In this document: positions 7,237 through 12,008 of the stretch, in pieces
Layout of the letters: each line of letters starts with the position of its first letter
How positions within the stretch are numbered: the stretch's first letter is position 1
NCBI GenBank assembly: GCA_046593875.1
Contig: JBKJQQ010000256.1
Coordinates: 1 to 12,008, forward strand
Length of the DNA stretch: 12,008 bases
Source: SCTD01 sp046593875
GTDB taxonomy: Bacteria > Actinomycetota > Actinomycetes > Mycobacteriales > SCTD01
Direction: 5' to 3'
Notes under the pieces: generated by a model
Databases searched by the model: none
The model's input: only the letters and a program-made list of their open reading frames with translations
Told to the model about the DNA's origin: nothing
Made by a program: the position numbers and the translations under genes

Positions 7237-9463
7237 AGGGCGCGAGGGAGTGCAGCCACACGGTGCCGAGCGGGGGGACCCGCAGCAGTGCCGAGGCGGG
7301 CTGGCCGTGCCAGCTGTCGGCCTCGGCCTTCACGCCGCCGTCGTTGCCGACGCCGCTGCCGAAGAACTGCGCGGCGTCGGTGTTGAGCACCTCGTCCCAC
7401 TGCCCGGCCCAGGGCAGGCCCAGGCGGTAGCCGTCGTGCGGCACGGCGGAGAAGTTGCTGATGCAGGCCAGCACCGAGCCGTCGGTCGCGATGCGCAGGA
7501 ACGAGAAGACGTTGCCGGCCGTGTCGTTCGCGTCGATCCAGGCGAAGCCGGCGGCGTCGACGTCCTGTGACCAGAGCGCGGGCGTCTTCGTGTAGACCGC
7601 GTTGAGCTCCCGGACGGTCAGGGCGACCCCGCGGTGGTCGGGCAGGTCGAGCAGCCACCAGTCCAGCGAGCGCTCCTCGCTCCACTCCGACTCCTGCGCG
7701 AACTCCTGGCCCATGAACAGCAGCTGCTTGCCGGGATGGGCCCACATGAACCCGAGGTAGGCGCGCAGGTTGGCCAGCTGCTGCCACCGGTCGCCCGGCA
7801 TCTTGCGGAGCAGCGAGCCCTTGCCGTGCACGACCTCGTCGTGGCTGATCGGCAGCGTGTAGTTCTCGGAGTAGGCGTAGACCATCGAGAACGTCATCTG
7901 GTGGTGGTGGTAGCCGCGGTAGACCGGCTCGCGGGCCATGTAGTCCAGCGAGTCGTGCATCCAGCCCATGTTCCACTTGAAGCCGAAGCCGAGGCCGCCC
8001 AGGTGCACCGGCCGCGAGACGCCCGGCCACGCCGTCGACTCCTCGGCGATCGTCATCGCGCCGGGGGAGCGGCGGTAGACGACGGAGTTCATCTCCTGCA
8101 GGAACGCCACCGCCTCGAGGTTCTCGCGCCCGCCGAAGACGTTCGGGCTCCACTCGCCGTCCTTGCGCGAGTAGTCCAGGTAGAGCATCGAGGCGACGGC
8201 GTCGACGCGCAGCGCGTCGATGTGGAACTCCTCGAGCCAGTACGACGCGTTGGCGACCAGGAAGTTGCGCACCTCGCGACGGCCGAAGTCGAAGACGTAG
8301 GTGCCCCAGTCCATCTGCTCGCCGCGCTCGGGGTCCGCGTGCTCGTACAGCGGTGTCCCGTCGAACTTCGCCAGCGCGAACTCGTCCTTGGGGAAGTGGG
8401 CCGGGACCCAGTCGACGATGACGCCGATGCCGGCCTGGTGCAGCTGGTCGACCAGGTAGCGGAACTCGTCGGGAGTGCCGAAGCGCGAGGTCGGCGCGTA
8501 GTAGCCGGTGACCTGGTAGCCCCACGAGCCGCCGAAGGGGTGCTCGGCCACGGGCATGAGCTCGACGTGGGTGTAGCCCAGCCAGCTGACGTACTCGACG
8601 AGCTGCTCGGCGAGCTCGACGTAGGACAGTCCCTGCCGCCACGAGCCGAGGTGCACCTCGTAGACGCTCATGGGGGCGGCGTGCGGCTGGGTCTTCGCGC
8701 GCTGCTCGAGCCAGGCCGCGTCGTTCCAGGTGTAGTTCGAGACGTCGACGACGCTCGCCGTCAGCGGCGGCACCTCCGTGCGGCGCGCCATCGGGTCCGC
8801 CTTCTGGCGCCAGGTCCCGTCGGCGCCGAGGACCGCGTACTTGTAGTGCGTGCCCTCGCCGATGCCGGGGACGAACAGCTCCCAGACGCCGCTGCTGCCG
8901 AGCGCCCGCATCGGGTGGCTGCTGCCGTCCCAGCCGTTGAAGTCACCGACGACGCGGACCCCACGGGCGTTGGGCGCCCACACCGCGAAGCTGACCCCCG
9001 TCACCTGGCCGAGCTGGCGGACATGGCTGCCCAGCACGGTCCACAGCGCCTCGTGTCGACCCTCGCCGATGAGGTGCAGGTCCACCTCGCCGAGCGTCGG
9101 AAGGAAGCGATACGGGTCATCGGACGGGTAGGTGGTGCCCTGGTAGGTCACGTCCAGCCGGTAGTCCGGCAGGACGGTGCCGTCGAGGTGCGCCTCCCAG
9201 ATCCCGGCGTGCACGTGGGTCATCTCGATGGCCTGCTCACCGATGCGCACGGCGACCTGCTCGGCGCCGGGTCGCAGGCAACGCACGACGATCCCGTCCG
9301 CGACCACGTGGGCACCCAGCAGTCCGTGTGGGTTGTGGTGCGCGCCTCCAGCGACCTGCTCGAGCTCATGGGCGACGGTGCCAACTGCCGCGGAGGTGAG
9401 TTTCTTGGCAGCGGCCTTGCGGGGGGCCCGCTTGCGCGGTGTCGGTGTCGGCGTCTCGGTCAT
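7235..9463 (-). CDS. glgB: 1,4-alpha-glucan branching enzyme GlgB
   Basis: A 742-residue cytoplasmic enzyme that cuts alpha-1,4-glucan chains and rejoins them as alpha-1,6 branches (EC 2.4.1.18). In the trehalose-to-glucan route it branches chains made by GlgE. Domain order: a basic N-terminal tail (1-21), N1 domain (about 30-130), CBM48-like domain (about 150-240, with V-V-G-D-F-N-G-W-D), a GH13 barrel (about 265-640) and a C-terminal beta domain. Catalytic residues are Asp421 (nucleophile, R-V-D-A-V), Glu474 (A-E-E-S-T) and Asp542 (S-H-D-E-V). Their spacings of 53 and 68 residues equal those of E. coli GlgB (405/458/526). The length is usual for an enzyme with the N1 domain. The ATG start overlaps the mak stop as ATGA, and no good Shine-Dalgarno lies upstream, which suggests translation by coupling to mak. 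The Thr-Pro and Arg/Lys/Ala-rich tail looks disordered and is not part of the known fold. Confidence 0.98.
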   Translation of the reverse strand: MTETPTPTPRKRAPRKAAAKKLTSAAVGTVAHELEQVAGGAHHNPHGLLGAHVVADGIVVRCLRPGAEQVAVRIGEQAIEMTHVHAGIWEAHLDGTVLPDYRLDVTYQGTTYPSDDPYRFLPTLGEVDLHLIGEGRHEALWTVLGSHVRQLGQVTGVSFAVWAPNARGVRVVGDFNGWDGSSHPMRALGSSGVWELFVPGIGEGTHYKYAVLGADGTWRQKADPMARRTEVPPLTASVVDVSNYTWNDAAWLEQRAKTQPHAAPMSVYEVHLGSWRQGLSYVELAEQLVEYVSWLGYTHVELMPVAEHPFGGSWGYQVTGYYAPTSRFGTPDEFRYLVDQLHQAGIGVIVDWVPAHFPKDEFALAKFDGTPLYEHADPERGEQMDWGTYVFDFGRREVRNFLVANASYWLEEFHIDALRVDAVASMLYLDYSRKDGEWSPNVFGGRENLEAVAFLQEMNSVVYRRSPGAMTIAEESTAWPGVSRPVHLGGLGFGFKWNMGWMHDSLDYMAREPVYRGYHHHQMTFSMVYAYSENYTLPISHDEVVHGKGSLLRKMPGDRWQQLANLRAYLGFMWAHPGKQLLFMGQEFAQESEWSEERSLDWWLLDLPDHRGVALTVRELNAVYTKTPALWSQDVDAAGFAWIDANDTAGNVFSFLRIATDGSVLACISNFSAVPHDGYRLGLPWAGQWDEVLNTDAAQFFGSGVGNDGGVKAEADSWHGQPASALLRVPPLGTVWLHSLAP

Positions 9464-10836
9464 GCCCGAGCACCGACAAGTCGCTCGATGGAGCTCAGCG
9501 GGACCGCCAGCCAGGTGGGCCGGTTACGCGCTTCGTAGACCACTTCGTAGACCGCCTTGTCGAGCTCGAAGGCCCGCAGCAGGACCTGCTCGTCGCGCGG
9601 ATCGATCCCCGCCGCTCGGGCATAGCCGTCGCAGAAGGCCTCCCGGTTGCGCTCGGCCCACTCCTGCGCGCGATACGCCAGTTGAGGTGCACCGCCACCG
9701 GCACTGCCGCTCGTTGCCGCCCGCTCCGCGAGGAGGTGACGGGCGGCGTAGTCGAACGAGCGCAGCATGCCTGCGACGTCGCGCAGCGGGCTCATCAGCG
9801 CGGTGCGCTCCGACAGCAGGCGCGCCGGCTCGCCCTCGAAGTCGAGCAGCACCCAGCCTTCCTGGGTACGGAGCACCTGACCGAGGTGCAGGTCGCCGTG
9901 GATGCGCTGGACCGCGACCGGCTCGGTGCGCCGACCCACCTCCTCGTAGGCGCGCCGCAGGTCCTCGGCGTAGGGCGCGAGCTCGGGGACGACGAGCAGC
10001 GCAGCGTCGAGCCGCTCCTGCAGTTGCTGCGCGGTGGCCTCGGATTGCGCGGTGTCGGCGAACGCCGTGGGCAGGACCTGAGCCATCAGGGCGTGAACCT
10101 CGGCGGTGGCGCCGCCGAGTCGCTCGGCCTCCCCTGCGAAGTCGCCGCCGACCTCATCGGCGTGCAGGTCGCCCTCGGCGAAAAGGTCGCGGACGCTCGC
10201 CGTCGCGGTGGCCCAGCCCTCGCTGGAGCCGAGCAGGAAGACCTGGAGCAGCCCCATCGTCGTGATCGTGTGGTCGATGGTGCCGTCGACCCAGGCCAGG
10301 GGTCTTGCGACGTGGGGGCTGCCCGCGTCGGCGAGGGCTTTGGTCACCTCGATGTCCGGGTTGGCGCCGGGCTGCAAGCGCCGGAAGAGCTTCAAGATGT
10401 AGCGGTCGCCGTAGACGATCGAGGTGTTGCTCTGCTCCACCGAGAGCACCCGAGCTGTCAGCGTCGGGTCGAGGTCGGCGGCGCTCGTGAACTCCAGGTC
10501 GCCGAGATGACCGCCGACGGTGAGGTGCTGAAGGAGGACCGCGGTGGCTGCCGGGTCGTGCACGGCGTCGTAGCACGTTGACCCGTCGACCTCGCCGATC
10601 GCGACGTGCTGCAGTCGCTCCTCGATCTCACCAGGTCGGCGGCCGAGCAGCAGTTGATAGCGGTCGACCGTGCCGGCCACGGACTCGGTGCGCAGCACCA
10701 GGTGGTCGACGCGGGGTTCGCCATCGAGCAATGGGGTCGACGACTCCACCGCGACGGCGGCGAGCGCCGTGCCCTTCCCGCCGTACCAGCGCTGGGTGGG
10801 GAGCCACTCCCGCAGCAGGTCTTCCAGTGTGCTCAC
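9460..10836 (-). CDS. mak: Maltokinase
   Basis: A 458-residue enzyme that phosphorylates maltose with ATP to maltose-1-phosphate (EC 2.7.1.175), the donor precursor for GlgE. It has the aminoglycoside-phosphotransferase-like kinase fold. Visible marks are the N-terminal R-W-Y-G-G-K-G (16-22), an ATP-site lysine in Y-I-L-K-L (Lys149), the catalytic loop H-G-D-L-H-L-G-Q (313-320, Asp315), the metal-binding D-F-E-G-E-P (332-337) and the family marker M-S-P-L-R-D-V-A-G-M-L-R-S-F-D-Y-A (348-364). It has no signal peptide and acts in the cytoplasm. The frame runs on upstream into treS, but the true start is GTG 10836. It is preceded by GGAGG with 7-base spacing, it lies within the treS stop (GTGA), and it gives the usual maltokinase N-terminus. 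In some actinobacteria mak (also called pep2) is fused to treS; here they are separate but coupled. Confidence 0.97.
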   Translation of the reverse strand: MSTLEDLLREWLPTQRWYGGKGTALAAVAVESSTPLLDGEPRVDHLVLRTESVAGTVDRYQLLLGRRPGEIEERLQHVAIGEVDGSTCYDAVHDPAATAVLLQHLTVGGHLGDLEFTSAADLDPTLTARVLSVEQSNTSIVYGDRYILKLFRRLQPGANPDIEVTKALADAGSPHVARPLAWVDGTIDHTITTMGLLQVFLLGSSEGWATATASVRDLFAEGDLHADEVGGDFAGEAERLGGATAEVHALMAQVLPTAFADTAQSEATAQQLQERLDAALLVVPELAPYAEDLRRAYEEVGRRTEPVAVQRIHGDLHLGQVLRTQEGWVLLDFEGEPARLLSERTALMSPLRDVAGMLRSFDYAARHLLAERAATSGSAGGGAPQLAYRAQEWAERNREAFCDGYARAAGIDPRDEQVLLRAFELDKAVYEVVYEARNRPTWLAVPLSSIERLVGARA

Positions 10837-12008
10837 TCCGACACCTCCAGGCCGAACCACAGGAACGAGTGCCCGGGGAGCGAGAGCAGGTAGGGCAGCT
10901 CGCCGATCTTCGGAAAGGGCACCTGTCCGGACAACTCTCGCGGCACTGAGCCCTCGAAGCGCGACAGGTCGAGCTCGACCGGCTGCGGGAAGCGCGACAG
11001 GTTGTCCACGCACAGCTCGCGGTCTTCGCCGAACTCGCGCACGTACGCCAGGACCGACGGGTTGCTCGCGCCGAGCTCCTCGTAGGTCCCGAGGCCGAAC
11101 ACCGGGTGCTGCTTGCGGATCTCGAGCAGCCGGCGGGTCCAGTTCAGCAGCGAGCTCGACGAGCGCATCTGGGCGTCGACGTTGATGGCCTGATAGCCGT
11201 AGACGGGGTCGAGGATGAGGGGGAGGTACAGACGCTGCGGGTCTGCGGTGGAGAACCCGGCGTTGCGGTCGGCGTTCCACTGCATCGGGGTGCGGACGCC
11301 GTCGCGGTCACCGAGGTAGATGTTGTCGCCCATGCCGATCTCGTCCCCGTAGTAGAGGACCGGCGAGCCAGGCAGCGACAGCAGGAGACCGGTGAACAGC
11401 TCGATCTGGTCGCGGCTGTTCTCGAGCAGCGGTGCGAGTCGGCGCGCGATGCCGACGTTGGACTTCATCCGCGGGTCCTTGGCGTACTCGGCGTACATGT
11501 AGTCGCGTTCCTCGTCGCTGACCATCTCGAGCGTCAGCTCGTCGTGGTTGCGCAAGAAGATGCCCCACTGGCAGTTCTGCGGGATGGCCGGCGTGTTGGC
11601 GAGGATCTCCGAGATCGGGTAGCGCGACTCCCGGCGGACCGCCATGAACAGCCGCGGCATCAGCGGGAAGTGGAATGCCATCTGGCACTCGTCGCCGGTC
11701 TCGGGGTCGCCGAAGTACTCGACGACGTCCTGCGGCCACTGGTTGGCCTCGCAGAGCATGACCCGGTCGGGGAAGAGCTCGTCCACCTCTTTGCGGACCC
11801 GCTTGAGGAAGTCGTGGGTCTCCGGGAGGTTCTCGCCGTTGGTGCCCTCCCGCTCGAACAGGTAGGGCACCGCGTCGAGCCGGAAGCCGTCGATGCCGAG
11901 CTCCAGCCAGAACTTCAGGACGTCGATCATCGCCTCCTGCACGGCCGGGTTCTCGTAGTTGAGGTCCGGCTGGTGGCTGAAGAAGCGGTGCCAGAAGAAC
12001 TGCTCGCG
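10833..12008 (-). CDS. treS: Trehalose synthase (maltose alpha-D-glucosyltransferase), 5' end beyond the window
   Basis: The last 391 residues are visible; about 200 more are expected outside, since TreS is usually close to 600. TreS interconverts trehalose and maltose (EC 5.4.99.16) in the cytoplasm; here maltose would feed the neighbouring maltokinase. The visible part opens with R-E-Q-F-F-W-H-R-F-F-S-H-Q-P-D-L-N-Y, typical of TreS. The GH13 catalytic residues, numbered in the fragment, are Asp45 (F-R-L-D-A-V-P-Y-L), Glu87 (L-C-E-A-N-Q-W-P) and Asp156 (R-N-H-D-E-L). Spacings are 42 and 69, against 42 and 70 in mycobacterial TreS as I recall it. The end is a beta-domain closing in H-S-F-L-W-F-G-L-E-V-S-E; no kinase domain is fused. 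The stop overlaps the mak start. An in-frame GTG at 11942 lies inside the domain and is not a start. glgE is often just upstream in actinobacteria but cannot be seen here. Confidence 0.97.
   Translation of the reverse strand, partial: REQFFWHRFFSHQPDLNYENPAVQEAMIDVLKFWLELGIDGFRLDAVPYLFEREGTNGENLPETHDFLKRVRKEVDELFPDRVMLCEANQWPQDVVEYFGDPETGDECQMAFHFPLMPRLFMAVRRESRYPISEILANTPAIPQNCQWGIFLRNHDELTLEMVSDEERDYMYAEYAKDPRMKSNVGIARRLAPLLENSRDQIELFTGLLLSLPGSPVLYYGDEIGMGDNIYLGDRDGVRTPMQWNADRNAGFSTADPQRLYLPLILDPVYGYQAINVDAQMRSSSSLLNWTRRLLEIRKQHPVFGLGTYEELGASNPSVLAYVREFGEDRELCVDNLSRFPQPVELDLSRFEGSVPRELSGQVPFPKIGELPYLLSLPGHSFLWFGLEVSE
10844..10848 (-). promoter_or_regulatory. Ribosome binding site of mak inside treS
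   Basis: GGAGG on the minus strand lies 7 bases before GTG 10836, within the last treS codons. It settles the mak start although the frame is open well upstream. Confidence 0.7.

Noticed and set aside
4330..9538. Very long plus-strand frames (for example 4330-6111, 5714-7570, 7634-9538) opposite the minus-strand genes
   Set aside because: They are shadows of the LVIVD, serine hydrolase and glgB genes: low-complexity composition, no recognisable motif, and the opposite strand carries intact catalytic motifs.
9460..11280. A 606-residue reading of the mak frame starting inside treS, suggesting a fusion or longer kinase
   Set aside because: The extra N-terminal part is Arg/Pro/Ala-rich shadow sequence of treS. 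The GTG at 10836 has a strong ribosome site and gives the usual maltokinase N-terminus.

Overview
The window looks like chromosomal DNA of a high-GC actinobacterium (Actinomycetota). Third codon positions are almost all G or C, so long spurious open frames lie antisense to most genes. GTG starts are common, genes are tightly packed, and the protein set (TreS/maltokinase/GlgB, a stand-alone isobutyryl-CoA mutase large subunit, a CoxG-like protein with a C-terminal membrane tail) is typical of that phylum. No RNA gene, mobile element, CRISPR array, prophage or origin was seen.

Layout. Bases 1-1544 hold four small genes in alternating orientation: the 3' end of a CoxG/SRPBCC-like gene (+), a small lipoprotein (-), a two-TM mini membrane protein (+) and a zinc-ribbon Nudix hydrolase (-). 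Their convergent ends overlap by 4 and 17 bases, and the divergent pair in the middle is only 38 bases apart. Bases 1633-4258 (+) carry a coenzyme-B12-dependent acyl-CoA mutase large subunit and, 37 bases further on, a thioredoxin-TPR protein (YbbN/CnoX-like). The mutase has Phe80 and Gln198, the residues that mark isobutyryl-CoA mutase rather than methylmalonyl-CoA mutase. Everything from 4263 to the right edge is on the minus strand, transcribed right to left: treS (cut by the window edge), mak, glgB, a family VIII-type serine hydrolase, a secreted LVIVD-repeat beta-propeller with a C-terminal anchor, and a 41-residue lysine-rich mini-protein.

How they fit together. TreS interconverts trehalose and maltose, maltokinase makes maltose-1-phosphate, and GlgB branches the glucan that GlgE elongates from it. 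This is the known trehalose-to-alpha-glucan (GlgE) pathway. The stop/start codons of treS/mak (GTGA) and mak/glgB (ATGA) overlap by 4 bases, so the three are probably translationally coupled. glgE would be expected just past the right edge, but this cannot be seen. The three genes after glgB continue on the same strand with gaps of 42, 25 and 58 bases. Whether they share the transcript or the function is not known.

Nothing here is a clear new defence or mobile system. The least explained items are the LVIVD propeller protein with its conserved-looking His/Cys positions, the adjoining serine hydrolase, and the tiny lysine-rich protein.
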